A DNA stretch of 64,000 nt from Paracoccaceae bacterium (GCA_902543185.1 CACBXB010000003.1:109435-173434); one strand, 5' to 3'. Counted from the stretch's first letter, positions 41,410 to 50,524 are shown. The notes: generated from the sequence alone by a model not told the origin. Numbers and translations are program-made.

Positions 41410-42502
41410 CATTTTATCCATTTTGGTTGCATTAATAAGCCTATCTCTTATTTATTTGAGTTGGGAGTTAAAAAATTTTCAATTTTTACTTTTAAGCGGA
41501 TCATTTTTTTTAACGGCTTTTGCTATAAAATTCAAGAATTTAAGGGAATACTCCGTTCCTATGGTCTCTACTCTTATAGCACTCACTATTGCAGAGTATT
41601 TAACACTACTTGCACTACCCAATGCCCAAAATCTTCTTCTAATGGATAGTGGATACTACGAAAGAGTTCCTGGGCTGGGTTACCGTCCCAAGCCAGGACA
41701 GTACACAGCCATAAAAACTAATTCAAATGGAGATAAAATATATGAAGCGGTATATACTATTGGAGAAGATGGATACAGAGCAGATTTTATATCTGAAAAT
41801 TATGATGCCTTTTTATACGGGGGTTCATTTGCTTTTGGAGAGGGTTTAAATGACGATGAAACAATTAGCTACTTTTTAAAGCATAATCATGGTATTTCAG
41901 CGAAGAATGTTGGAATTCATGGCTATGGCCTACACCAAGCTCTTTATAATATTCAAACTGGTGTAACTTCTAAAAAAGAAAATAGCATAAATATTCTGCT
42001 AACTGCACCCTGGCATGCCTTACGCAGCGCATGTAAACCAAGTTATTCAGGCGGAACTCCACGTTTTGTTATTGATAATGTTTCATTGAAAAAAGAAGGT
42101 GTATGCCCAGGTGGAGGTCTTTTTATAAGAGTTTTATCGAGGTCCAATATTGTAAAACTTTTAAAACTAGCATTCGCTCAAAAGAATAATATTCTAAGTA
42201 ACAGTGATATAGAACTTTACCTTGAGATAATAAAAGAAATAAAAAGCCTCTCTGAAGAAAATAAAGCTAAACTAATAATTGGATACATCGATGCACATGA
42301 TAACGACTTGTCGAATACTATTTGGACAAACGATAGCCTGATAGAAGAGCTAAAAAGAATTGCTGATAGCGTGGTAGACCTCTCTCTCGCGCCCAAAAGA
42401 GAGGAACTTGACGCGAAATTTTATTTAAGTGAATTTGATCAACATCCAAGTGCATTAGCGAACCGAAGACGAGCAGAAATACTATCCACTATTTTCAATT
42501 AA
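41396..42502 (+). CDS. Membrane-anchored SGNH-hydrolase-like protein
   Basis: A 368-residue protein. Residues 5-80 contain about three hydrophobic segments; the rest is outside or inside the membrane as one SGNH-type domain. Block I is FLYGGSFAFGEGLNDDETISY with the likely nucleophile serine in GGS, and the catalytic aspartate-histidine pair is in SEFDQHPSALANR near the C-terminus. The short GYRPKPGQYTA and GEDGYRADF segments before block I are typical of SGNH proteins paired with carbamoyltransferases. It may deacylate or modify the product of the carbamoyltransferase. The start overlaps that gene by 14 bases. Confidence 0.78.
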   Translation: MNLTNILSILVALISLSLIYLSWELKNFQFLLLSGSFFLTAFAIKFKNLREYSVPMVSTLIALTIAEYLTLLALPNAQNLLLMDSGYYERVPGLGYRPKPGQYTAIKTNSNGDKIYEAVYTIGEDGYRADFISENYDAFLYGGSFAFGEGLNDDETISYFLKHNHGISAKNVGIHGYGLHQALYNIQTGVTSKKENSINILLTAPWHALRSACKPSYSGGTPRFVIDNVSLKKEGVCPGGGLFIRVLSRSNIVKLLKLAFAQKNNILSNSDIELYLEIIKEIKSLSEENKAKLIIGYIDAHDNDLSNTIWTNDSLIEELKRIADSVVDLSLAPKREELDAKFYLSEFDQHPSALANRRRAEILSTIFN

Positions 42503-42513
42503 ATTAAAAAAGG

Positions 42514-42536
42514 TGGCGGACAGTGAGGGATTCGAA
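42514..42536. repeat. Partial copy of the tRNA-Ser(GGA) 3' end (possible attachment site)
   Basis: Twenty-three bases are identical to 47030-47052, the 3' end of the tRNA-Ser gene including encoded CCA, acceptor strand and part of the T arm. The match stops abruptly inside the T loop. It has the same orientation as the full tRNA. This is the pattern left when an element integrates at a tRNA 3' end. Confidence 0.75.
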
Positions 42537-42578
42537 AGCTCAGAAATGTACGCGCCGACTATGAAACTATTTTGCTGT

Positions 42579-43316
42579 TTAATTTTCTTCTGAGCTCAGT
42601 GTTAAGGCTGGTAGGCTCAATAATAAATCTTCAAGACCTTTACTCCAGGCATTACTAACATCAACAAAGTACGGATCATTTGCTTTTAAACGGCCCTCGA
42701 CGCCAGGCTCTAGAGCATCGATGAAGTAAATCTGAAAATCTAGAGGAAAACCAACCGTTAAGTTGGCCTTCAATGTAGAGTCAAAGCTTACAATTAAAAG
42801 TTTAAAAATATCCTTCATACTAAGATCACGCCGATATCCTCTTACGAGGATTGGACGCCCATATTTTATTTCACCGATTTGAAAAAATGGGGTATCCTCA
42901 GTTGCTTCTATAAAGTTTCCTTCTGGGTATATAAGAAAAAGAGAAGGTTTTGATCCTTTAATTTGGCCACCCAATATTAGGTTAGCCTGAAATGTACTTT
43001 CGGCATTAATCTCATGTTCTGAGTGTTTTTTAACTTTATTGTGCAATTGTTGACCCACAAATTCAGCCACTTCAAACATCGATTTGCAATTAAGTAGCCG
43101 GCCTTTACTCTTTTTAAAATCTTTCTCAATTTCCGATACAACCGCCTGTGTTGTCGCAAGATTACCCGCGCTCAAGAGCGTGAATAGTCTGTCATCTGAG
43201 CGGCCCCAAGTAAAAAGTTTTTTGAATTGCGAAAGATCGTCTAAACCGGCATTTGTCCTCGTATCGGACATAAAAGCTAGACCAAATTTTGTCAAAATTC
43301 CAACGCAGTAGCTCAT
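42579..43316 (-). CDS. Anbu-type proteasome-like peptidase (COG3484)
   Basis: A 245-residue Ntn-hydrolase. The N-terminus MSYCVGILTKFGLAFMSDTR and TNAGLDDLSQFKKLF matches Anbu, the bacterial proteasome homologue, with the conserved aspartate in SDTRTNAG and lysine in QFKKLF. Removal of the initiator methionine would expose serine (codon AGC) instead of the usual threonine as nucleophile. Anbu forms open helical rings and its substrate is not firmly known. It is the last gene of a four-gene operon with a transglutaminase-like, an alpha-E and an ATP-grasp protein, the standard Anbu context. It begins 4 bases after the transglutaminase stop codon. Confidence 0.9.
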   Translation of the reverse strand: MSYCVGILTKFGLAFMSDTRTNAGLDDLSQFKKLFTWGRSDDRLFTLLSAGNLATTQAVVSEIEKDFKKSKGRLLNCKSMFEVAEFVGQQLHNKVKKHSEHEINAESTFQANLILGGQIKGSKPSLFLIYPEGNFIEATEDTPFFQIGEIKYGRPILVRGYRRDLSMKDIFKLLIVSFDSTLKANLTVGFPLDFQIYFIDALEPGVEGRLKANDPYFVDVSNAWSKGLEDLLLSLPALTLSSEEN

Positions 43317-43320
43317 GTTG

Positions 43321-44121
43321 TTATTGCTCCGAAATCATAATGGATACAGATAGACACTCATTTTGAACGCCACGTGTCAAACCTTTAATCGGAGCTGCAT
43401 CAGCGTAATCTCGACCAAGCGCCACCCGGATATATCTGTCATCTGGCGAAACATTATTGGCTGTATCAAAACCTACCCAACCTAAACCTTCGACAAACAC
43501 TTCAGCCCAAGCATGCATAGCTTCCTGAACTTGGTTATTCTCTAAAAGTAGAAAACCTGATACATAACGCGCAGGCAGTCCATGTAACCTACAACAAGCT
43601 ATGAATATATTTGTAAAATCTTGACAAACACCATAGCCACTTTTGAACGCCGCCTCTGCAGTGGTTTTTACGTCTGTTGCATTCTTTTCAAAGTCCAGTG
43701 ACCGATTTATTAGCTCCATAAGTTTGTGAAAATCACTGATGTTATCATTAAGTGACAAACCTTTTACCAATTTTCTGATATTTGATCCAGGCTTTGTAAT
43801 ATTGGTCTGCTCAGTCCAAACCCATAATGGTATAGTGCTGGTTTCATAGCCTCTTATTCCGAATTTATCTGCCACCTCTACATGTCCTTTACATTCTATG
43901 ACAAGGCACTCAGTTCTCGGCTCTATTCGTATCAAATGCACATTATTATTAAATGAATCTATGAATGAAAGTTCTTCCTTTGCTCCTTTGAGTGAAAGCG
44001 ACCAATCTAAGACCATTTGGCAAGAATCAGAATAAGGAGTTTTTTTAATTTGCTGCAGGCCACTTAGCGGCCCCGCCTCAAAAGAGTAATTTGTTTTGTG
44101 AGTAACGTACAACTTCTTCAT
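43321..44121 (-). CDS. Transglutaminase-like cysteine peptidase of the Anbu operon
   Basis: A 266-residue protein with an N-terminal beta domain (MKKLYVTHKTNYSFEAGP...) and a transglutaminase-like catalytic core. The triad is C166 in SGYGVCQDFTNIF, H203 in AMHAWAEVFV and D219 in WVGFDTANN. Proteins of this type are thought to cleave or join amide bonds and always accompany Anbu and the alpha-E/ATP-grasp pair. Its start overlaps the stop of the alpha-E gene by four bases. It is probably cytoplasmic, as no signal peptide is seen. The operon is proposed to make or degrade a peptide modification, not yet identified. Confidence 0.88.
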   Translation of the reverse strand: MKKLYVTHKTNYSFEAGPLSGLQQIKKTPYSDSCQMVLDWSLSLKGAKEELSFIDSFNNNVHLIRIEPRTECLVIECKGHVEVADKFGIRGYETSTIPLWVWTEQTNITKPGSNIRKLVKGLSLNDNISDFHKLMELINRSLDFEKNATDVKTTAEAAFKSGYGVCQDFTNIFIACCRLHGLPARYVSGFLLLENNQVQEAMHAWAEVFVEGLGWVGFDTANNVSPDDRYIRVALGRDYADAAPIKGLTRGVQNECLSVSIMISEQ

Positions 44122-45059
44122 TCGTAAAATCTATAATCAATTTCAATTTGATTACTTAAATTTCCAAAAAGAGAAATCATCTTTTGTAGAAAGTCATGCA
44201 ATCCAAATTTGAAAACTGCATCAATATCATGAGTTAAAAACCTGTTTTGCAAATGAATTATTTGCAATAAAGATGGTGGCTTATTTCGATAAGCCGAACA
44301 TAAGCTTAAAAGATGAAGTTTGATTATATCACAGCAATATATCAAACTTCTTGGCATGCGTTTATCTAGAATAAGAAATTTGGCTATATCGCTAGGTCCT
44401 GCTTCATGTCCATACTCCAGTCTAAATCCTCCATAAGCAGATACTGATCTCAAAATTGTTTCCCATTGAACATTGTCAATCGAAGTACCGACAGCTTTTG
44501 CAGAGGGTAGTAGTACGTAATATTTTACATCTAAAATACGTGCGGTATTATCGGCCCTCTCAATGAAAGTACCTAGCCGACAAAAATCATATTCTTCATT
44601 TCTTAACATTGTTCCATATGTAGCACCTCTAACAACCGCGGCGCTCTGTTTAATAGTGCGTAGAATGAGTGGAAGATCTCCTTCTCTTGTCTTATTTTTG
44701 AGAAGCTTTTGAATATCAAGAAAAGATCCATTGATTGCTTCCCAGACATCTGTCGTAAGAGCATGTCGAACCATTTTTGCGTTCTGCCTCGCAGAAGTAA
44801 TACTGGATAAAATCGAAGATTTATTTTCGGGATGTCTCAACATCCAATCTACAGCCGCTTCTTTTTCGACTATAGAATATTGTTTCTTGTATTCCTCCGA
44901 TACTGCGGAGGTTTGCATAACATACAACCATTGTTCGTCAGAGCTACTTAATCTTGTTAATGCTATTCGCTGCCCAGTTTCTATCAACCTTGACATATTT
45001 TCAGCTCTCTCCAAGAACCGATAGGTCCAAAAAAGACCATTAGCAGTATTGCCCAACAT
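44118..45059 (-). CDS. Alpha-E domain protein (COG2307)
   Basis: An all-helical protein of 313 residues starting LGNTANGLFWTYRFLERAENMSRLIE after the methionine (this stretch described as LGNTANGLFWTYRFLERAE). I choose the ATG at 45059 because its A is the last base of the ATP-grasp stop codon (TGATG), and because family members begin MLGRTANGLYW. An earlier TTG at 45077 is less likely. Conserved blocks such as CRLGTFIERADNTARILDVKY are present. Alpha-E proteins pair with circularly permuted ATP-grasp enzymes, sometimes as a fusion, and probably position a substrate peptide. Confidence 0.87.
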   Translation of the reverse strand: MLGNTANGLFWTYRFLERAENMSRLIETGQRIALTRLSSSDEQWLYVMQTSAVSEEYKKQYSIVEKEAAVDWMLRHPENKSSILSSITSARQNAKMVRHALTTDVWEAINGSFLDIQKLLKNKTREGDLPLILRTIKQSAAVVRGATYGTMLRNEEYDFCRLGTFIERADNTARILDVKYYVLLPSAKAVGTSIDNVQWETILRSVSAYGGFRLEYGHEAGPSDIAKFLILDKRMPRSLIYCCDIIKLHLLSLCSAYRNKPPSLLQIIHLQNRFLTHDIDAVFKFGLHDFLQKMISLFGNLSNQIEIDYRFYE

Positions 45060-46483
45060 CAGTTCTCTAGAACCCAAGTATCCTTGGTTCCTCCTCCTTG
45101 AGATGAATTTACTACTAATGAACCTTTTGACATAGCGACCCGCGTTAGCCCACCAGGAACAATATTTATTTTTTTTGGTGACATTTGAACAAATGGTCGT
45201 AAGTCCACATGCCTTGGAGCAAAACCCTTGTTGGTAAATATTGGCACTGTAGATAAACTTAGTGTCGGTTGTGCAATGTAATTTTCAGGTGTTGCGATTA
45301 ACTTTTTTTTGAAATTTGATATATCTTTTTTGGTAGCTGTCGGCCCAATTAGCATGCCATAGCCCCCTGAACCATGGACCTGTTTAATTACTAGCTCATT
45401 TATATTATCTAAAACATATTGCAGTTGATGCTTAATTGCACAGCGCCACGTAGGAACATTTTGCAATAATGGAAACTCCCCACTATAAAATTGCACGATT
45501 TCTGGCATGAATGAATATATAGCCTTATCATCGGCAATGCCTGTGCCCGGTGCATTTGCAATTGTAACTCGACCCTTTCTATACACGTCAAATAGGCCCG
45601 GCACACCCAAACTGCTTTTTTCATTAAAATTTAAAGGGTCAAGAAAGTCGTCATCCAGGCGCTTATATAATACATCGACTTTTTGATGGCCTTGAGTGGT
45701 GCGCATAGCCAAAAAACCATCTACTACTTTTAAATCGTTTCCCTGTACTAACTCTATTCCCATTTGGTCTGCTAAAAATGCATGTTCAAAATAAGCAGAA
45801 TTATAGAGGCCAGGCGTCAGCAGACACACGGTCGGTTTATTTTCTGCAGTCTCCGGCAAAGTATTTTTTAACGAGTTAAGCAATTCTTGCGGATAGTTCT
45901 GTATCGGCTGCACCCTGTTGTTGGTAAATAACTCAGGAAACATTTGTAGCATCGTTTCCCTATTTTCGAGCATATAGCTGACCCCAGAAGGTGTGCGTAT
46001 ATTATCCTCAAGAACATAAAATTCGTTCTCTTCGGTTCGAATTATATCAACGCCTGAAATATGAGTGTATATTTGACCTGGCGGATTTACACCTATCATC
46101 TGAAACAAAAATGCTGGATTATTTTTTAGCATCTCAAGAGGTATTATACCTGCCTTTACAATCTCCTGACTATGATAGATATCGTATAAAAAAGCATTTA
46201 TTGCTTTAACCCTCTGTTCTAAACCCTTGCAGATTTTGTTCCATTCATTGGAAGTTATTACCCTCGGAATAATATCAAACGGTATAAGCCTTTCCTCACC
46301 TTCCGAGGAACCATACACATTAAAAGTTATTCCTGTCAGTCTAAATAAATCATTGGCATCCCTACGCTTGGCCTTAAGTGAAGGCCGATCTTCACTATCT
46401 AACCACTCCTTAATATTTTGATATGGACGCCGAATCGTAGAACCGTCGGCCCACATTTCGTCAAAAGCTGGACTCATTGTCAT
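45059..46483 (-). CDS. Circularly permuted ATP-grasp protein (COG2308)
   Basis: A 474-residue enzyme and the first gene of the Anbu operon. Visible features are IPFDIIPRVITSNEWNKICKG near residue 68, RVKAINAFLYDIYHSQEIVKAG near 90, DIIRTEENEFYVLEDNIRTPSGVSYMLENR near 150 (nucleotide and metal contacts), PGTGIADDKAIYSFMP and VIKQVHGSGGYGMLIGP near the C-terminus. ATP-grasp enzymes of this permuted type are predicted to ligate an amino acid or amine to a carboxylate. The gene starts after a 230-bp gap that probably holds the operon promoter, divergent from the gene at 46712. Confidence 0.88.
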   Translation of the reverse strand: MTMSPAFDEMWADGSTIRRPYQNIKEWLDSEDRPSLKAKRRDANDLFRLTGITFNVYGSSEGEERLIPFDIIPRVITSNEWNKICKGLEQRVKAINAFLYDIYHSQEIVKAGIIPLEMLKNNPAFLFQMIGVNPPGQIYTHISGVDIIRTEENEFYVLEDNIRTPSGVSYMLENRETMLQMFPELFTNNRVQPIQNYPQELLNSLKNTLPETAENKPTVCLLTPGLYNSAYFEHAFLADQMGIELVQGNDLKVVDGFLAMRTTQGHQKVDVLYKRLDDDFLDPLNFNEKSSLGVPGLFDVYRKGRVTIANAPGTGIADDKAIYSFMPEIVQFYSGEFPLLQNVPTWRCAIKHQLQYVLDNINELVIKQVHGSGGYGMLIGPTATKKDISNFKKKLIATPENYIAQPTLSLSTVPIFTNKGFAPRHVDLRPFVQMSPKKINIVPGGLTRVAMSKGSLVVNSSQGGGTKDTWVLEN

Positions 46484-46581
46484 CTATTTTAATTATGGTT
46501 TGAAGAGTCAAAATAAAATAAAAGGCAGCATAACGATAACTAAATCTCATCAAAAACCTTTTTATAAGGCAAAAATTTTGC

Positions 46582-46605
46582 AAGTTGCTAATTTTTAGGC
46601 AACTT
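46582..46605. repeat. Small hairpin upstream of the Anbu operon
   Basis: AAGTTGC (46582-46588) pairs with GCAACTT (46599-46605) around an AT-rich 10-base loop, in the gap between the divergent genes at 46483 and 46712. It may be an operator or a weak terminator. Confidence 0.35.
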
Positions 46606-46711
46606 TAAAATTCTCATGAATAAATAATTTTTTTTTGTTTCTTTTTGGAAAAATAAATTTTAGTGTTTAGGCATCCAACAGTTTAATTATCGGTGCTTGT
46701 AGGAGCTTTAG

Positions 46712-46933
46712 ATGGTTCGTGTTGGTGTGAAAGCCCAGAAAACAATTTTAATAAATCACTGTTTGCGTGTCGGAAAGACAGATAATGTGAAAAGGGCAGC
46801 TCAGATTGCTAGAGAAAAAGGCCTAATAGACCAAAAAAATCGTGTCACAAAAACTGGATACACAATAGTATCGATGTCGAATTTCAATGAACATGTTTCC
46901 GTTGAACCGTGGAAAGATTATTGGTCCAGATAA
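46712..46933 (+). CDS. Hypothetical 73-residue basic protein
   Basis: A small soluble protein with many lysines and arginines (KAQKTILINHCLRVGK, VKRAAQIAREKGLIDQKNR). TAGGAG provides a good ribosome site. The helix VKRAAQIAREKG resembles the middle of small DNA-binding proteins but no family is recognised. It lies between the Anbu operon and the tRNA-Ser gene, inside the proposed tRNA-bounded segment, and is the only gene there not belonging to the Anbu operon. It might be a leftover of the integrating element, which is speculation. Confidence 0.5.
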   Translation: MVRVGVKAQKTILINHCLRVGKTDNVKRAAQIAREKGLIDQKNRVTKTGYTIVSMSNFNEHVSVEPWKDYWSR

Positions 46934-47029
46934 AGAACCTTTGCATTAATAAAAATCTAAAGACGGCACTGGGCGCAGCACATTTTAAGCATAAAATCTA
47001 ATAAGTATCTGTTTTACATGAATAAAATA

Positions 47030-47119
47030 TGGCGGACAGTGAGGGATTCGAACCCTCGAGACGGTTTCCCGCCTACACACTTTCCAGGCGTGCGCCTTCG
47101 ACCACTCGGCCAACTGTCC
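47030..47119 (-). tRNA. tRNA-Ser (anticodon GGA)
   Basis: The minus strand gives acceptor 5' strand GGACAGT pairing with ACTGTCC, discriminator G and an encoded CCA (47030-47032). The D arm contains TGGCCGAGTGG, the anticodon loop CTGGAAA sits between CACGC and GTGTG stems and carries anticodon GGA, and a long variable arm follows, as expected of a class II serine tRNA. The T loop reads GGTTCGAATCC. It decodes UCC and UCU. The 3' end is partly duplicated at 42514. Confidence 0.97.
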
Positions 47120-47192
47120 TCATGTCGCTCTTATCTACTTAACGTAAAGAATTGCAACCCAATAGTTTTCGATTTACGTGTGTTTTTTAAAA

Positions 47193-49490
47193 CTACTTCA
47201 AACTTTCAGGATTTTTGATCCAAATATCTCTTTGGGCAAACGGAATCTCAATCGCCTCTTTTGCAAACCGTTCTGCAATTTGGTGATTAATCTCAGATTT
47301 TATGGAGAGCATCCAATTAACGTCCCCAAGAATAGCCCTAATTTCAAAATCTAAACTGTCAGACCCAAATCCCTGAAATACTACTGAAGGTCCCGGATCT
47401 TTAAGAATCTTAGGATGAGCTTCGGCAATCTCTTTCAATATCGCTTCGACAACCTTGGTATCCGTACCATAAGCCACACCTACCGGAATAATAAGGCGTC
47501 CAACTGTGTTTCCGCGAGTGTAGTTAGTAACAACACCGGAAACTAAATCTGCGTTGGGAATTATTACATCCGATCGGTCAAAAGTCTCAATTCGAGTTGA
47601 TCGGACGGATATATCTCGAACATAACCCATTTTACCACTAACTTCGATCCAATCACCAACACTGACTGGACGTTCAATAAGTAAAATAATCCCCGATACA
47701 AAATTAGATACAATATTTTGTAATCCAAAACCAATACCTACCGAAAGTGCACCAGCAACTATCGCAAGAGATGACAGGTCCAAACCTGTTGTTGAAAATG
47801 CAACTATAGCTGCTAAAAAAATACCAACGTAACCAACACCAGATATAATTGCTGTTTGAGCTCCACTGTCCATTGAAGTTCTAGGAAGTATTGTTGATTG
47901 TAAAGCAGATTGGACAAAACGAGTCACCATATATCCAATTGTAAAAATAATTAAAAATCCTAAAATTAAGCCAGGCGACAGTTTAATTGTTCCAAGCTCA
48001 AAACCGCTTTGAAAATTCGACCAAATTTCAAATAGTTCTTGCTGTCTTATACCCCATATTACAGCGAAAAATGGCAATGAAATTAGCAGTAAAACGAAAG
48101 ATAATAAAATCGGCACAAGTTGATCTCTATTATCTTTTTCCTCTCTCAAAACCATAAGGTAAAGATCAATTACATAATCTTGAATTATTATAACGGTTAA
48201 CAATAATCCTAGTGACAGAATGATTGATTTAGTTAGTTCCTGACCGGCATTCACGTATCCAACAGACACTAAAATTGGAGCCAAAAATATGGAAATTAAC
48301 AACAATCGATAGATTAGGTTTGGAAGGCGACGCAAAAAACTAATGCTAAATTGCTCATCATCTTTTTGTTTTTGTGAAATTAAGTTTTCTATTTCTTTAA
48401 TTGAATTGCAAACACGCCATAAAACAAATCCAGCTAGTATCGTTATAATCAATATTGCAAAAGAATAACTATCCTGATTTATGCTAGTTTGGGCTAGGCC
48501 TGTCGCAGTTAGGTCAAAGAAAATCAGAACAACTGCAGCTCCCGCAAAATTAGAACTAGTAGTAGCTTTGTTGCTGAGATTTAAAGAAGATAAAAAACCA
48601 ACGTTACCATTGAATAATTGTTTTGGAAGCCATAAAGCAAACAATAATAATGCACCAAAATAGGGCAATTGATCTAAAAAGAGAGAGCCCTTCAATCCTA
48701 CCATTCCAGAAAGATGTAAAGCCCTTACAATCAATATTATTGAGAAAAATTTAAATAAAAATTCCAACAACGAAATAGGAAGTTTAATGACACCAAACCT
48801 TTTTGCAGGAGTTTTGTTAGTAATGCTGTCGAGTGAACTCATCACTTTTAAACCCACAATCCAGGAAGTAATTGCTCCAAAAACCAAAGCGAAGATGCTT
48901 ACAGCTTGTATTTTAAAATTTGTTTTTTGAGCGTCTGAGATTTCAATTGAGCTAAACTCGCTTATTGGCGCGAATAAGGCATTAAAACTTTGAGATATTG
49001 CTTGGGCCCAAATACTTGGACGCAATGGACTTTCGACAATGGTCAAAAGAGCATCCGTTTGACGAGCCCTCAGTAATAAATCTATTTCATTAATTAGGGT
49101 ATCTGCCTGAATAAAAGCATCATTTGCTTTAAGACCTGGCATTTTTAATTCATTAAGAAGATTTTTCAATTTGTTTCTTCTAACCTTTAATGGATCCTCG
49201 GAACCATCATCTGGAACTGGTGGAAGTGCATTGAATTGTGTCTGTATTAAAGAAATACGATCAGAGTTAACACCAATTGAAGTTTTAAAAACACTTCTCC
49301 AGTTTCTAACTTCATCTCTCAAAATTTCTAATGATTTTTCTGAAGCCCTACCCGCCGATAGCACAGATTCTGCTCTAGTAACTGTGCTTGCCCAATTCTC
49401 ATAAGGTATAACACTATGATCAATTTCTAAATTAGAAAACGCAAAATTTGGTGTTAAAGTTAATAAGATGAAAACTAAAATAAATCTCAT
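47193..49490 (-). CDS. MscS-family mechanosensitive channel with long N-terminal region
   Basis: A 765-residue protein: signal peptide (residues 1-19), a periplasmic helical domain to about 190, then about ten membrane segments and the MscS core. The pore helix is ALSVGIGFGLQNIVSNFVSGIILL and the beta domain has RPVSVGDWIEVSGKMGYVRDISVRSTRIET, then FDRSDVIIPNADL. This layout is that of the large MscS relatives (MscK/MscM or YbiO-like with DUF3772-type N-terminus), which open on hypo-osmotic shock. The C-terminal region ends IEIPFAQRDIW, typical. It lies two bases from the next gene (49493) on the same strand, so the two probably form an operon. Confidence 0.92.
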   Translation of the reverse strand: MRFILVFILLTLTPNFAFSNLEIDHSVIPYENWASTVTRAESVLSAGRASEKSLEILRDEVRNWRSVFKTSIGVNSDRISLIQTQFNALPPVPDDGSEDPLKVRRNKLKNLLNELKMPGLKANDAFIQADTLINEIDLLLRARQTDALLTIVESPLRPSIWAQAISQSFNALFAPISEFSSIEISDAQKTNFKIQAVSIFALVFGAITSWIVGLKVMSSLDSITNKTPAKRFGVIKLPISLLEFLFKFFSIILIVRALHLSGMVGLKGSLFLDQLPYFGALLLFALWLPKQLFNGNVGFLSSLNLSNKATTSSNFAGAAVVLIFFDLTATGLAQTSINQDSYSFAILIITILAGFVLWRVCNSIKEIENLISQKQKDDEQFSISFLRRLPNLIYRLLLISIFLAPILVSVGYVNAGQELTKSIILSLGLLLTVIIIQDYVIDLYLMVLREEKDNRDQLVPILLSFVLLLISLPFFAVIWGIRQQELFEIWSNFQSGFELGTIKLSPGLILGFLIIFTIGYMVTRFVQSALQSTILPRTSMDSGAQTAIISGVGYVGIFLAAIVAFSTTGLDLSSLAIVAGALSVGIGFGLQNIVSNFVSGIILLIERPVSVGDWIEVSGKMGYVRDISVRSTRIETFDRSDVIIPNADLVSGVVTNYTRGNTVGRLIIPVGVAYGTDTKVVEAILKEIAEAHPKILKDPGPSVVFQGFGSDSLDFEIRAILGDVNWMLSIKSEINHQIAERFAKEAIEIPFAQRDIWIKNPESLK

Positions 49491-49492
49491 AG

Positions 49493-50524
49493 CTATCCCT
49501 CAAAAACAGTTGGGAGATCACTTGTCACAGTATTCATCCAAGTGCGAGTTGGCAAACCTTTAGACTGCAAGAACTCTTGGTTGAATAATTTTGATTGATA
49601 ACGAGTACCAAAATCACACAAAATTGTTACAACCGTGCACCCTTTTCCTAAATCTTTTGCTAATCGTTTAGCTCCAGCAATATTTATTCCCGAAGAACTC
49701 CCCAAACACAGCCCTTCATTTTCCATCATATCAAAAACAATGTTTAGTGCTTCTTTATCTTCAACTTGGTAAGCATAATCGGGAATAAAGCCTTTTAAAT
49801 TTTCAGTAATTCTACCCTGGCCTATTCCTTCTGTGATCGAACCTCCACTAGACGCGAGGACACCGTTTGTGTAGTACGAGAAAAGTGCAGCACCCATGGG
49901 GTCAACCAAACCTATTTTAACTCCTTTAGGTTTTAAAAACTCAGTTACACCCGCCAAAGTTCCACCAGAACCACATGCGCAAATAAATCCATTAACTTGA
50001 TGGTCAGTTTGTTGCCAAATTTCTGGTCCTGTTGTGTCAATGTGAGCTTGCTTGTTTGCAACGTTATCAAATTGATTTGCCCAAATAGCTCCTCCAGGAA
50101 GAGTTTCAGATAATCTTTCGGCTAAGCGTCCTGAGTATTTAATATAATTATTGGGGTTTTTGTAGGGAACTGCTGGAACTTCAATCAGTTCAGCTCCTGC
50201 GAGACGGATCATATCTTTTTTTTCTTTACTTTGCGTCTCAGGAATAACAATCACGGTTTTAAATCCCATAGAGGCCCCTACGAGAGCTAATCCAATACCG
50301 GTGTTACCCGCCGTTCCTTCAACAATAGTTCCACCAGGTTTTAGTTGACCGGCAATGACGGCGTTTTTGATAATACTCAATGCTGCCCTGTCTTTTACAG
50401 ATTGGCCAGGATTTAGAAATTCCGCTTTTCCAAGAATAGTACAACCTGTTTCGTCACTAGCTTGTCTTAATTTTATTAAAGGTGTGTTTCCTATTACTGA
50501 AGCGAGATCAGAAGCATAGTCCAT
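49493..50524 (-). CDS. Cysteine synthase-family protein (PLP dependent)
   Basis: A 343-residue beta-family PLP enzyme. The cofactor lysine is in NPGQSVKDRAALSI, the asparagine loop is EGTAGNTGIGLA, and the phosphate-binding glycines are in ACGSGGTLAG. The open substrate loop and C-terminal extension (NQEFLQSKGLPTRTWMN) are typical of a cysteine synthase subgroup found in alphaproteobacteria. It makes cysteine from O-acetylserine and sulfide, or performs a related beta-replacement. It lies two bases upstream of the MscS gene on the same strand. Cystathionine beta-synthase-like activity cannot be excluded. Confidence 0.88.
   Translation of the reverse strand: MDYASDLASVIGNTPLIKLRQASDETGCTILGKAEFLNPGQSVKDRAALSIIKNAVIAGQLKPGGTIVEGTAGNTGIGLALVGASMGFKTVIVIPETQSKEKKDMIRLAGAELIEVPAVPYKNPNNYIKYSGRLAERLSETLPGGAIWANQFDNVANKQAHIDTTGPEIWQQTDHQVNGFICACGSGGTLAGVTEFLKPKGVKIGLVDPMGAALFSYYTNGVLASSGGSITEGIGQGRITENLKGFIPDYAYQVEDKEALNIVFDMMENEGLCLGSSSGINIAGAKRLAKDLGKGCTVVTILCDFGTRYQSKLFNQEFLQSKGLPTRTWMNTVTSDLPTVFEG

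Noticed and set aside
41461..41649. 62-codon frame inside the SGNH-like gene
   Set aside because: Shadow of the larger gene in another frame, no domain and no start site.
42514..47052. Search for an integrase or excisionase inside the tRNA-bounded segment
   Set aside because: No tyrosine or serine recombinase motif is present; the 73-residue basic protein at 46712 is too short and not recognisable, so I did not call a complete mobile element.
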